This document shows positions 15,620 to 23,673 of a stretch of DNA of 26,216 nucleotides, one piece after another. Position 1 is the first letter of the stretch. Each line of letters starts with the position of its first letter. The stretch comes from CAZGCA01 sp964524145 (lineage in GTDB: Bacteria; Hydrogenedentota; CAZGCA01), in contig CAZGCA010000087.1 of assembly GCA_964524145.1 (NCBI GenBank), positions 1-26,216 on the forward strand, written 5' to 3'. The notes beneath the pieces are model-generated. The model made no database searches. It was not told where the DNA came from and worked only from the letters and a program-made list of their open reading frames with translations. Position numbers and translations under genes: made by a program.

Positions 15620-15885
15620 TATTCCGTCCTCCGGCCCTGGCCGTTATCGTATTTCTCCCGCAACGCTTGTTTTGCACCGGCAGTCGTGTACATCTTGTCC
15701 CTGATCAGTTGGCGTATTTCCAGTACCATCGCGATGTTGTCCGAAACGTAACGCCTATGACCGCCTTGCGTTCTGGTGGGTTGCAGGAACTCGCTGAACT
15801 CGCGTTCCCAATATCGAAGGGTTTGCAGGCCGACACCCGTTAGGGCGCTGACCTCTCCTATTGACATGTCTCTGTGGAAATTCAT
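15619..15885 (-). CDS. MerR-type DNA-binding protein (HTH domain only)
   Basis: The 88-residue protein carries the MerR winged helix-turn-helix: MSIGEVSALTGVGLQTLRYW, then EREF and the wing-like RTQGGHRRYVSDN. A short helix (IAMVLEIRQLIRDKMYTTAGAKQAL) is probably the start of the dimerisation helix. There is no ligand-binding domain, so it resembles the small HTH-only members. Two adjacent ATGs exist; the second, at 15885, is better placed after GGAG. Its TAA shares a base with the ATG of the radical SAM gene, so it is the first gene of a three-gene operon and may regulate it. An imperfect dyad at 15935-15960, 50 bases before the start, could be its operator, but the pairing is weak. Confidence 0.85.
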   Translation of the reverse strand: MNFHRDMSIGEVSALTGVGLQTLRYWEREFSEFLQPTRTQGGHRRYVSDNIAMVLEIRQLIRDKMYTTAGAKQALREKYDNGQGRRTE

Positions 15886-16108
15886 CATCTCTCCAAAAGT
15901 TCCCTTTCCAGATAGGTATCGGCACGTCGGCCGAAAAACTTGAATGATGTTGAAGGTTTTCTGCAGCCGGGAGCTCAGTAATTGTGCGGCCGTCAGCCGC
16001 CAAAACCTATGGTATGGTTGCAGGTTTAAGCTTGAAAAGACGTAAACGGCTGGTGATACACGCGTTAGATGGGGCTGTGGAACGCAAGGATCGGCGTCGG
16101 CGGCAGGT

Positions 16109-18016
16109 TTACGGCTCGAATTCGGAGACGAGGCGCTGCTCGAAGAAGCGCGTCAGAAGCGAGAGCTCCGCAGTGCCCTTATAGACAAACTGTCCGCCAA
16201 TAGTGAATTTTTCAGGGCCTTTCCTGACGTTTCTGGCCTCACATTCTATTGACCTGATCGGGCTCCCGTCTGGAAGTATGAAAGAGAGCAGGAACCTATC
16301 GCCAACCTCGAACCCTATGTCGGCCAACACCTTGCACCCGCCGCCGCTCAGGTCGCGCACGAGACACGGCGATGCCGCCGCGGGCTCCGCACCAGTCTCG
16401 GCACGAGGTACAATTTCACCGATCAGCAACGTGTCGATCCGCGGCGTCTTCCTGAACGATTTCGTGTCAACCTTCGTGGGATACGCCAGGAATACGCACG
16501 AACAGGGCCCGCTATCCATCTGTTTCAGCACGGTCTTGAACCCATACGCGTTCCCCTTGTTGAAATAGCGCGCATACCACTTTGAATCCACGTAGAGGAA
16601 CGGGAGCGCCCGAACGTCTTTTGGCGTGCTGGATATGATGAACCGGTTGGGGGACCACCCGTACACAACCGTCTCCGTGCGAAGCTCCTTCTCGTCTTCG
16701 GAGATGGGCTGGAGGTACAGACGCGTACCGACCTCCAGCGACTCGATCAGAAGCGGGATGCGAACCTTGCGTGCCGGCTCCGGTTTCCCCGCCGGCTCGA
16801 CCTTGGCGTTCTCAACAGGCTGCTCAGCCTCGGAAGATGCGGGCACGGTTTCCCCAGCCCCCGTCTCCCGTTGTGCTGTCCCGGACGGCTGCTCCGCTGC
16901 GGCCAGCACCTTGTCCGGGCGCTCTATCTTGCGGAACAACGGTTCGAGTTTCTGGTACTCGAAATCCGGTTTGAAACGCATCTTCTCGAACCCGATACGC
17001 AGCTTACGGTATATCCGTTCATCGAGTTCGAGCCCCAGCTCGTGCTGCAGCTTCACAATCAGGTAGTAGATGTAGTGAGGGTTGCGGCGAATGGGCGAGA
17101 CCATGTCGGGATGGTCTCTCAGCTGCAAACGCAACGTGTCCTCATCGGCAAACGGCGCCCGGCGGTTGATCTCGTGGGTCTCGTACTGCTCGCTCAGACG
17201 AAGAAAATCGTATGCTCGCGCTCGAAACGCGCGTTTCGACGGGTTGTCGTGCTCGAACGTCGTGGAATGGATGAAGTTCATCCCCAACCTGAAAAGGAAA
17301 TACGATTCCAGCTGTGTTCCACGCGCCCGCAACAGCTTGCCAAGCCCGGCCGTGAAGCTGCCGTACGATTCCGGGTCTTCATCGAATTCGAGCGCGTTGG
17401 CTCCCAGGTCGCATTGTGTAGACAAACATGCCAGATGGACCCGTCGTTCCACGGCGTACAGGGTCGTGCACGCAGCGTCGTCGCGAGGATTGCCGAAGTA
17501 TCCGGCGAGCACCTCCTCTGCAAGCGGCATCTCGCCCGCACGCGACAATGTGGCCTGCAGTTTCGGCATCCTCGACGAGAGCACCTCGAGCAGAGTCTTC
17601 CGGATTGCTGCCTGTTCGCCGTCCGCCATCGACACGTATGCCGGCGAATCGTATATCTTCCTGAACCCGTGGTGAAGCGCGAACTGCTCCTCGTCAAGCG
17701 TCGCAAAATACAACTCCAGCACCTTCTCCCTGCGCGGCTTGTCTTGTTCGAACGCGGGGAGCCACTCTCGTGAGAATGTCAGGGTGTTCTCGGAAGACGT
17801 CGTGCAGTAATAGCAGCTACCACAGAACCGAGGCCGAAAATTGACCGTGTAATTCCCCTCGAAGCCGTGGCGCGCTTTGCAGACGGGAACGAGCCATTCG
17901 TCCGTCGAGACTTCGTGCGAGCCGTGCTTCATCACGCAACGTTCCACGTCCTCGCCACAGACGGGGCACTCTTCCGTCTTCAGGTAGTAACTTGACCGGG
18001 TGCGTCGCTTGGCCAT
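16109..18016 (-). CDS. DUF2225-type zinc protein fused to a PilZ cyclic-di-GMP domain
   Basis: The 635-residue protein starts with a Cys-rich head (CPVCG at 17-21, PVCKARH, FCGSCYYC) and a long helical region to about residue 340 that resembles DUF2225 proteins. These usually also have CPVCG heads and TPR-like helices. A Pro/Glu/Ala linker (about 370-425) leads to a YcgR-N-like barrel (about 425-515) and a C-terminal PilZ domain. The PilZ cyclic-di-GMP motifs are intact: R522-K-T-P-R526 and D555-L-S557-G-G-G560. It should bind cyclic-di-GMP in the cytoplasm and probably acts on motility, surface attachment or polysaccharide output. GGAG sits five bases before ATG 18016 and a promoter lies at 18057-18085. 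It is a single-gene unit. Confidence 0.85.
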   Translation of the reverse strand: MAKRRTRSSYYLKTEECPVCGEDVERCVMKHGSHEVSTDEWLVPVCKARHGFEGNYTVNFRPRFCGSCYYCTTSSENTLTFSREWLPAFEQDKPRREKVLELYFATLDEEQFALHHGFRKIYDSPAYVSMADGEQAAIRKTLLEVLSSRMPKLQATLSRAGEMPLAEEVLAGYFGNPRDDAACTTLYAVERRVHLACLSTQCDLGANALEFDEDPESYGSFTAGLGKLLRARGTQLESYFLFRLGMNFIHSTTFEHDNPSKRAFRARAYDFLRLSEQYETHEINRRAPFADEDTLRLQLRDHPDMVSPIRRNPHYIYYLIVKLQHELGLELDERIYRKLRIGFEKMRFKPDFEYQKLEPLFRKIERPDKVLAAAEQPSGTAQRETGAGETVPASSEAEQPVENAKVEPAGKPEPARKVRIPLLIESLEVGTRLYLQPISEDEKELRTETVVYGWSPNRFIISSTPKDVRALPFLYVDSKWYARYFNKGNAYGFKTVLKQMDSGPCSCVFLAYPTKVDTKSFRKTPRIDTLLIGEIVPRAETGAEPAAASPCLVRDLSGGGCKVLADIGFEVGDRFLLSFILPDGSPIRSIECEARNVRKGPEKFTIGGQFVYKGTAELSLLTRFFEQRLVSEFEP

Positions 18017-18056
18017 GGCCGCTCCAAAACGTTCCGCTGGCGTCTTCCTTCACTAT

Positions 18057-18085
18057 ATTTTAGCAGTTTTGCCCGCAAATGTACA
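18057..18085 (-). promoter_or_regulatory. Promoter of the PilZ fusion gene
   Basis: Read on the minus strand, TGTACA (18085-18080) and TAAAAT (18062-18057) are 17 bases apart. A TGC directly precedes the -10 box (extended -10). Transcription would start near 18050, leaving a leader of about 35 nt that contains GGAG before ATG 18016. Confidence 0.55.
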
Positions 18086-18162
18086 GAAGATCACACGGAA
18101 GAAGGCGTGCCCCGCTTGGATAGGTGACTGCATCCCCGGGCCGCTGTTCCGTGTTCCGATCG

Positions 18163-18258
18163 TCGTGCTCGTAATCGAAGCCCGAGTTTCGGGGGTTAGA
18201 TTACGAGCACGAGCACGGTGACGGGAGTCTGGAGACTCAAGACTCGAGACCGGAGACT
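18163..18258. repeat. Palindromic intergenic repeat: 14-bp stem hairpin plus short AGTCT/AGACT repeats
   Basis: TCGTGCTCGTAATC (18163-18176) and GATTACGAGCACGA (18199-18212) are perfect 14-bp inverted repeats. Their 22-base loop holds a further hairpin, CCCGA/TCGGG. Directly downstream, 18226-18258 is a run of short mirrored and direct repeats built from AGTCT, GGAGACT and GAGAC. It lies between the PilZ gene and a decayed IS fragment and encodes nothing. It resembles a dispersed REP-like element rather than a terminator, since no T-run follows on either strand. Confidence 0.65.
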
Positions 18259-18284
18259 GACATACGGCAGCCGATGAGGTGAGG

Positions 18285-18564
18285 TTAGAGGTACCCGACG
18301 GCACGAAGACGCTCGCGCAACTCCTCATTCATAGCCGGCGGGGCCTCAACCTCGGCCGGGAAAGGGTAACCGATCGACTCGAGGACGCCGATCATTTCGG
18401 CGAGGACTCCTTGTGAATCTGGCGACTCGGCCAGGGTGCTGAGTTCGCCAGGATCGGTAACGATATCGTCATCGTCGATGTCGGGAGTGCCATCGCCGTC
18501 AGGGTCCTCGCTCCAATTGAACTCGCTGCGAGAGACTAGGATGTCGTAGTCCGTGCCGATGGTG
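18285..18564 (-). pseudogene. Gene fragment fused to the transposase remnant, unknown family
   Basis: The frame ending at 18285 encodes about 92 residues after the transposase-like part stops. They start TIGTDYDILVSR, include an acidic DPDGDGTPDIDDDD calcium-repeat-like stretch, and end in MNEELRERLRAVGYL. A closing LRERLRALGY-type helix is familiar from the C-terminus of sulfatases and related phosphodiesterases, so this may be the tail of such a gene, but the match is short. With no start of its own it is probably untranslated or made only as a chimera from GTG 18650. I treat it as a broken 3' end joined to the IS remnant. Confidence 0.4.
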
Positions 18565-18690
18565 CCGCGATGATACTCGGCCGCGGCGCACAGTACATCG
18601 AGGAGTACTCCCTTCTCTTTCCTCGATGCTTTGTGGTAACGCACCCGCACGCAGTGCCTCGACCAATTCGCGCCTTGATGCAGGGCTCAT
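18565..18690 (-). pseudogene. Decayed 5' end of an integrase-type transposase gene
   Basis: ATG 18690, with AGGAG about nine bases upstream, begins MSPASRRELVEALR. After a frame change the sequence continues VRYHKASRKEKGVLLDVLC and then EYHRG. From memory this matches the N-terminal HTH of integrase-core transposases, which read roughly RYxKASKKEKGxILDEF...TGYHRKYAIRLL. The frame is broken by a tandem duplication of four bases, CGCACGCA at 18646-18653; removing one copy restores LVEALRVRYHKASRK. Similarity ends after YHRG, where another sequence is joined. The catalytic domain is absent, so the element is dead. Confidence 0.6.
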
Positions 18691-18725
18691 AGCGTGTTCT
18701 CCTTCCGTCGTTCTTACCACAACTC

Positions 18726-18786
18726 CCGGTAAGATACTATATGGCGCAACAATACATCCTCCGGTAAGATTTTAGACGGCGCAATA
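18726..18786. repeat. Two direct repeats, probable terminal transposase-binding sites of the dead IS
   Basis: The 26-base copies at 18726-18751 and 18761-18786 begin identically (CCGGTAAGAT), share GGCGCAA, and match at 21 of 26 positions with a 35-base period. They lie 36-96 bases upstream of the transposase-remnant start, where an IS end with repeated binding sites would be. The outer boundary is probably just after 18786. The opposite IS end is not present. Confidence 0.55.
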
Positions 18787-18794
18787 CGCCATAC

Positions 18795-18823
18795 TTGACA
18801 AGTTTCTCGGTTTGTGCTTTATT
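18795..18823 (+). promoter_or_regulatory. Sigma70-type promoter for the CotH gene, next to the IS end
   Basis: A perfect TTGACA at 18795-18800 is followed after 17 bases by TTTATT at 18818-18823, a weaker -10. Transcription would start near 18830, giving a leader of about 83 nt before GTG 18913. The promoter begins only nine bases outside the last IS repeat. Confidence 0.5.
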
Positions 18824-18912
18824 AGCTGTAAAGCAGAGCGCTGATACCTGATCTTGCAGGATTGACGAAGATATGGTTCCTCGGCAAGGACCTGTGAGGT
18901 AGTCGAAAACTC

Positions 18913-21900
18913 GTGAAGCGGTTACTCCTGGCGGCTAGTTGTGTTGTCGCTGTATTGTCTCGCGCGGCATTTTCTGCTCCCATGGCAGGGGACGTTGATC
19001 TGTCGGGCGCTGTCAATGCAATTGACGTTCAACTGACGATCAACAGCGCCTTGGGAATTGCCGTTTCCCATAGTACCGACTTGGACTGCGACGGGGGGAC
19101 ACACGCGACGGATGTGCAACTTGTTATCAACGCAGCGCTGGGGACGCTCATCGATGCGGACGGAGACGGGTTGTGCGATGTCGCGGAAGCCAACTTGGGC
19201 ACGAATCCTAACAGGGCCGACTCGGACCGCGATGATCTGAGCGACTACGTTGAGGTCAACACGTACTACACGAACCCCTCGAATCCCGATACGGACAGTG
19301 ACGGCGTTAGTGACGGCCAGGAGGTGCTGCACGGGGAGGATCCGCTGGTTGCCGCGGAGTATGTGATCATAACCGAGTTTGTCGCGTCAAACGATCGCGG
19401 ACTGGAAGACGAAGACGGCGACCGCCCGGACTGGATCGAGCTGTACAATCTGGCGAGTTTTCCCGTCAACCTTGCGGGTTGGTCGCTGACTGACGACCCT
19501 GATGAGCCTGACAAGTGGCTGTTTCCCGAAGTCACGATTGGTGGCGGCGAGTACCTGGTGGTTTTCGCCTCGGGGAAAGACAGGAGCCCGACCAACGGGG
19601 ACAACCTCCATACAAGCTTCAAGTTGAGCGCGCCGGGCGAGTACCTGGCGTTTTACAGCGCCAGTGGCGTGCTCCAACCGTCGAGTGTTCTTGATCCGTT
19701 TCCGGCGCAATCCGCCGACGTGGCTTATGGCCGCCATGTCGCGGAACCGGGGTTCTGCTTTTTTGAGCCGCCGACGCCCGGCGCGCCGAACGATGACAGC
19801 ATTTCGTACGAAGGCATTGTCGGCGATACGAAATTCAGCCACGATCGAGGGTTTTACTACGAGGGGTTCGATATCACGATCACGGTTGACACGCCGGGCG
19901 CTGCGATACACTACACCACGGACGGCAGCACGCCTTCGGAGACGCACGGCGAGGTTTATGCCGGTGCCATCCACATCAGTGCGACAACATGCCTGCGTGC
20001 GATGGCGTTCGCAGATGGTTGGAAACCCAGCGACGTGGACACGCACACCTACATCTTCCTTGACGATGTGTTGTATCAGACGCGTCCCGAGGGGTATCCG
20101 GCTGATTGGTCGGAAGGAACGTACGGGGACTACGACATGGATCCCGACCTCGTGAATGACCCGCAATACAGCGGGACGCTCGAGGACGACCTGCAAGCTA
20201 TCCCGACACTGTCGATTGTCACGGATAGGGACAACTTGTTCGATCCGTCGACCGGCATATACATGAATCCGACGGAACAGGGCATGGAGTGGGAACGAGC
20301 GGCGTCGGCGGAGTTCATTTATCCGGCGGGCTGCCGGACGGCATCGTGCCAGGGAAGATCGGACAATGCGGGCTTCCAGGTCAACTGCGGCATCCGCATC
20401 CAGGGTGGTATCTCTCGCTACCCCGGAAGAACGCCCAAACATCAGTTCCGCCTCGCGTTCAGGGGCATTTACGGGCGGACGAGACTTGACTGTCCGCTCT
20501 TCGGCGATGATGCAACTGACAGTATCAACACGCTGGTGTGTCGTGCAGGTTACAGCGACGGATGGCTAAATCACAATGTGCTTATGAGCGCTCGCGCCCA
20601 ATACGTTCGCGATGAATGGGCGCGCGATATCCAGCTTGAGGTGACAGGGTTGTCTTCGCACGGCATGTTCGTTCACCTGTACCTGAATGGTTTGTACTGG
20701 GGCCTGTACAACGTTGTAGAGCGGCCCGACGGCTCGTTCGCGTCCTCGTACCTGGGCGGCGAGCAGGAAGACTATGACTCACTGAATGCCGGCGAGCCGA
20801 CCGACGGCGACCGGGCGGCCTGGGACGCGATGATGGCTATCGCGGACGCGGGGATGGAATTCAACGAGCAGTACTATGCCGTTCAGGACTACGTGGACGT
20901 CCCGAACCTGATCGACTACATGATCCTGTGCTTCTACCAAGGCAACGGTGACTGGCCTAGACGCAACTGGTACGCCATCCGAAAACGCGAGCCGGGTGCG
21001 GGCTACAAATTCGTCAGCTGGGACGCGGAGGCGATCTTCGGGATTGATGTCGAAGCCAACCTGACGCAAGTGGGAGAGTTGGACCTCGATGCGGACTCGC
21101 CAGCCGGATTGTATTATCGGCTCAGAGACAACGCCGAATTCCGCCTTCTGTTCGCCGATCATGTCCATCGCCATTTCTTCAACGGCGGCGTTTTAACCCC
21201 GGAGAGGGTGGCCGAACGGTGGATGCGACTCTCCGAGGAAGTCGACGAAGCGATCAACGGCGAATCGGCCCGTTGGGGCGACTGGCGGCGCGACGACGCT
21301 CCATCACCGAATCCGACCGCCGACCTTTACCTGCGCGACCCGCATTGGCTCGCGGAGCAGAATCGATTGTTGACGGAGTATTTCCCGTACCGCGCGGATA
21401 TCGTTCTGGGACAGTTCCGCGACATAGGGCTGTACCCGAACGCCGACGCGCCGGTCTTTCACATCAACGGTTCGTATCAGCACGGCGGACGGATCTCGAC
21501 GGGCGACGATCTCTCGATGTCCGCTGCGACGGGCACGGTCTACTACACTCTCGACGGGAGCGATCCGCGCCTGCCGGGAAGCTCGCAAGTCACGAGCACC
21601 ATCCTGGTGGGCGAGCAGGATCCAAAGCGTGCGCTTGTTCCGGGAAACGTCCATGACCTGGCCGACAGCACCGCAGGTATCTTCGAAGTCACCTGTTACA
21701 CGGCACACATCACTGTCAACAGCCTCAACGATGCGGCGAGCGTCATCTTCTTCCCGCTGCTACAACAAAGCGCGACAAGCGAGACAGCCGGCGTGATCAA
21801 CTATCTCAATACCGGCGAGAACGGTCATTACAGTGGCGACAATCCTTTCCCGGGGACCACGCTCGGCACCGATGCGGACGATTTTATCGTCTCTGCTACC

Positions 21901-23304
21901 GGCAAAGTCCTGATTCCCGAGGCGGGCCCCTGGACGTTCGGTGTTAGCAGCGACGACGGCTTCTACCTGGAGGTTGCCGGTTTCGTCTCTTCGTATGAGT
22001 CCACCCGGTTACCTGCGGACACGCTGTCGGTGTTCGACGTTGCCGAACCGGGGGTATACGATCTTACCCTGGTGTCTTTTGAGCGGGATGCGGGCTCGGA
22101 ACTGGAGCTGTTTGCCGCGCAGGGGAGTTTCTCCACATTCAACCCGGTCGACTTCCGCCTCGTGGGCGATACAGCCCACGGCGGACTCGAAGTGGTTGAC
22201 GTGTGGACCAGCCTCGCCTTCGATGACTCGACCTGGCTCAGCGGGACCGGCGGGGTGGGCTACGACGCTTCATCGTACTACGACGACCTCATCGGGCTCG
22301 ACGTCGAAACGCAGATGTACAACCAGAACACAACCTGCTGCGTCCGTATCCCGTTTACCGTCGGCGCCGACGACCTCGAGCAGTTCACCTTCATGACCTT
22401 GAAGATGCGCTACGACGACGGTTTCGCGGCTTACCTCAACGGTGAGAAGGTCGCCGAGGCCAACGCGCCAACCAAGCCACAATGGAACTCCGAGGCGACC
22501 GACGTTCACGACGACCCGGACGCGTTCTTCCAGAACTTCAGCATCTCGGAAAACCTGAGCGCCCTTCGGCCGGGCGAGAACGTACTGGCTATTCACGGGT
22601 TAAACTTCGGCGTCTCGAGCTCCAGCTTCCTGATCTCTGCGGAACTGGTCGCAGGGGAGAACGTCACCGGATCGGGCGGCGCGTCACCCACCGCGAACGA
22701 GTACGACCAACCGATCAGGTTGACCGAGACGAGCCACGTCAAGGCGCGCTTGCTCGATAACAACGAATGGAGCGCGCTAAACGAGGCGACGTTCACTTTC
22801 GCGTCGGTCGTGGATGATCTTCGCATCACGGAGATCATGTATCATCCCCAGGACCCGCCTGGAGGGGACCCAGACGCGGAATTCATCGAACTGAAGAATG
22901 TCGGCGTGGAACCGCTGGATTTGAGCTCGGTAGCGTTTACTGTTGGCATAGAGTTCATGTTCCCAAATGTTGAACTTGCGCCCGGCGAGTATGTCGTGGT
23001 TGTCAAGGACCATGCGGCGTTCGCGTCGCAGTATGCGAACCTGCCCGGCGGCGTCCAGAGACTTGGTCCGTACAGCGGCCGGCTGGACAATGCCGGGGAG
23101 GAAATCGAGCTGGAAGACGCCGCCGGCCAGACGATCCTCGCATTCGAGTACGACGACGCATGGTATCCAAGCACCGACGGCGATGGTTTCTCTCTGACCA
23201 TAATAGATCCCGCCAACAGTGACCCGGAGAGCTGGGGGCAGAGGAACAGCTGGCGCCCAAGCAGCTCTGTCGGCGGGTCGCCCGGTGAGGGTGACCAAGG
23301 CTAG
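18913..23304 (+). CDS. Secreted multidomain CotH-kinase protein with dockerin-like, lamin-tail and PA14-like domains
   Basis: The 1463-residue protein starts at GTG 18913 with a signal peptide (MKRLLLAASCVVAVL, cleavage likely after AFSA near 22). In order: a dockerin-like pair (GDVDLSGAVNAIDVQLTINS and its repeat, 25-76); thrombospondin-type-3 calcium repeats to 145; a lamin-tail domain (about 148-270); a chitobiase-C-like domain with HYTTDGSTPSE (320-385); a CotH kinase domain (about 427-720); a second chitobiase-C-like strand set (YYTLDGSDP, near 880); a PA14-like domain (PWTFGVSSDDGFYLEV, near 1000); a carbohydrate-binding-like sandwich; and a second lamin-tail (1295-1440). CotH hallmarks are GIRIQGGIS, KHQFRLAF, NWYAIRK and WDAEAIFG, where D/E are the expected metal ligands. 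It may phosphorylate extracellular proteins or be structural. No C-terminal anchor is visible. Confidence 0.88.
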   Translation: MKRLLLAASCVVAVLSRAAFSAPMAGDVDLSGAVNAIDVQLTINSALGIAVSHSTDLDCDGGTHATDVQLVINAALGTLIDADGDGLCDVAEANLGTNPNRADSDRDDLSDYVEVNTYYTNPSNPDTDSDGVSDGQEVLHGEDPLVAAEYVIITEFVASNDRGLEDEDGDRPDWIELYNLASFPVNLAGWSLTDDPDEPDKWLFPEVTIGGGEYLVVFASGKDRSPTNGDNLHTSFKLSAPGEYLAFYSASGVLQPSSVLDPFPAQSADVAYGRHVAEPGFCFFEPPTPGAPNDDSISYEGIVGDTKFSHDRGFYYEGFDITITVDTPGAAIHYTTDGSTPSETHGEVYAGAIHISATTCLRAMAFADGWKPSDVDTHTYIFLDDVLYQTRPEGYPADWSEGTYGDYDMDPDLVNDPQYSGTLEDDLQAIPTLSIVTDRDNLFDPSTGIYMNPTEQGMEWERAASAEFIYPAGCRTASCQGRSDNAGFQVNCGIRIQGGISRYPGRTPKHQFRLAFRGIYGRTRLDCPLFGDDATDSINTLVCRAGYSDGWLNHNVLMSARAQYVRDEWARDIQLEVTGLSSHGMFVHLYLNGLYWGLYNVVERPDGSFASSYLGGEQEDYDSLNAGEPTDGDRAAWDAMMAIADAGMEFNEQYYAVQDYVDVPNLIDYMILCFYQGNGDWPRRNWYAIRKREPGAGYKFVSWDAEAIFGIDVEANLTQVGELDLDADSPAGLYYRLRDNAEFRLLFADHVHRHFFNGGVLTPERVAERWMRLSEEVDEAINGESARWGDWRRDDAPSPNPTADLYLRDPHWLAEQNRLLTEYFPYRADIVLGQFRDIGLYPNADAPVFHINGSYQHGGRISTGDDLSMSAATGTVYYTLDGSDPRLPGSSQVTSTILVGEQDPKRALVPGNVHDLADSTAGIFEVTCYTAHITVNSLNDAASVIFFPLLQQSATSETAGVINYLNTGENGHYSGDNPFPGTTLGTDADDFIVSATGKVLIPEAGPWTFGVSSDDGFYLEVAGFVSSYESTRLPADTLSVFDVAEPGVYDLTLVSFERDAGSELELFAAQGSFSTFNPVDFRLVGDTAHGGLEVVDVWTSLAFDDSTWLSGTGGVGYDASSYYDDLIGLDVETQMYNQNTTCCVRIPFTVGADDLEQFTFMTLKMRYDDGFAAYLNGEKVAEANAPTKPQWNSEATDVHDDPDAFFQNFSISENLSALRPGENVLAIHGLNFGVSSSSFLISAELVAGENVTGSGGASPTANEYDQPIRLTETSHVKARLLDNNEWSALNEATFTFASVVDDLRITEIMYHPQDPPGGDPDAEFIELKNVGVEPLDLSSVAFTVGIEFMFPNVELAPGEYVVVVKDHAAFASQYANLPGGVQRLGPYSGRLDNAGEEIELEDAAGQTILAFEYDDAWYPSTDGDGFSLTIIDPANSDPESWGQRNSWRPSSSVGGSPGEGDQG

Positions 23305-23478
23305 GGCGGACGCCGCGAGAAGAGGGATATGGGGGCTTTCGGAGGCTGGCGTGACTGTGAGGTTCGGTCGTCACCACAAGGCGGGCACCGATACGTATAG
23401 CATTGTCGCTATTAGCTTTAGCACACCGGCAGTGCCAACGCCTACACCAAGGCGGGACCCGTAGCGATCAACGGGCTT

Positions 23479-23673
23479 GTGCATCATCCTATCGGCGGTC
23501 GGAGTGCAGAGAATATTGCGCTTTACAAGGTCAGCGATCATCTGGTACTCTTGTATAGCGGGGAGGGCAACCCGCGGAAGCTCACGGACGGGATTGAGTT
23601 TACGGTCCCGGCCGCGGCAAGGGTATCTCCCCATGTGTACGTGCTGTTGGTCGGGTATCAGTTGACATTATGA
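23479..23673 (+). CDS. Small or truncated ORF overlapping the VTC gene start
   Basis: The frame ends QLTL with its TGA inside the ATGA of the VTC start, the same coupling used at the next junction, which suggests a gene really ends here. GTG 23479 would give 64 residues (HHPIGGRSAENIALYKVSDH and onward). The frame is open back to TAG 23419. Upstream, 23305-23420 is open in another frame and reads RFGRHHKAGTDTYSIVAISF, so a longer gene with one frameshift near 23420 is possible. I recognise no family. No ribosome site precedes GTG 23479. A weak promoter-like pair for the VTC gene (TTTACA at 23522, TACTCT 18 bases later) lies inside it. Otherwise the 365-base gap after CotH holds nothing I can name. 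Confidence 0.35.
   Translation: MHHPIGGRSAENIALYKVSDHLVLLYSGEGNPRKLTDGIEFTVPAAARVSPHVYVLLVGYQLTL

Noticed and set aside
15935..15960. Imperfect dyad AAAACTT...AAGGTTTT upstream of the MerR gene as operator
   Set aside because: Only about seven pairs with a bulge, and no convincing -35/-10 with the long spacer typical of MerR promoters. Kept only as a remark in the MerR entry.
16871..17773. A 300-codon plus-strand frame opposite the PilZ fusion
   Set aside because: It is a shadow frame without motifs; the minus-strand protein has Cys-rich and PilZ signatures.
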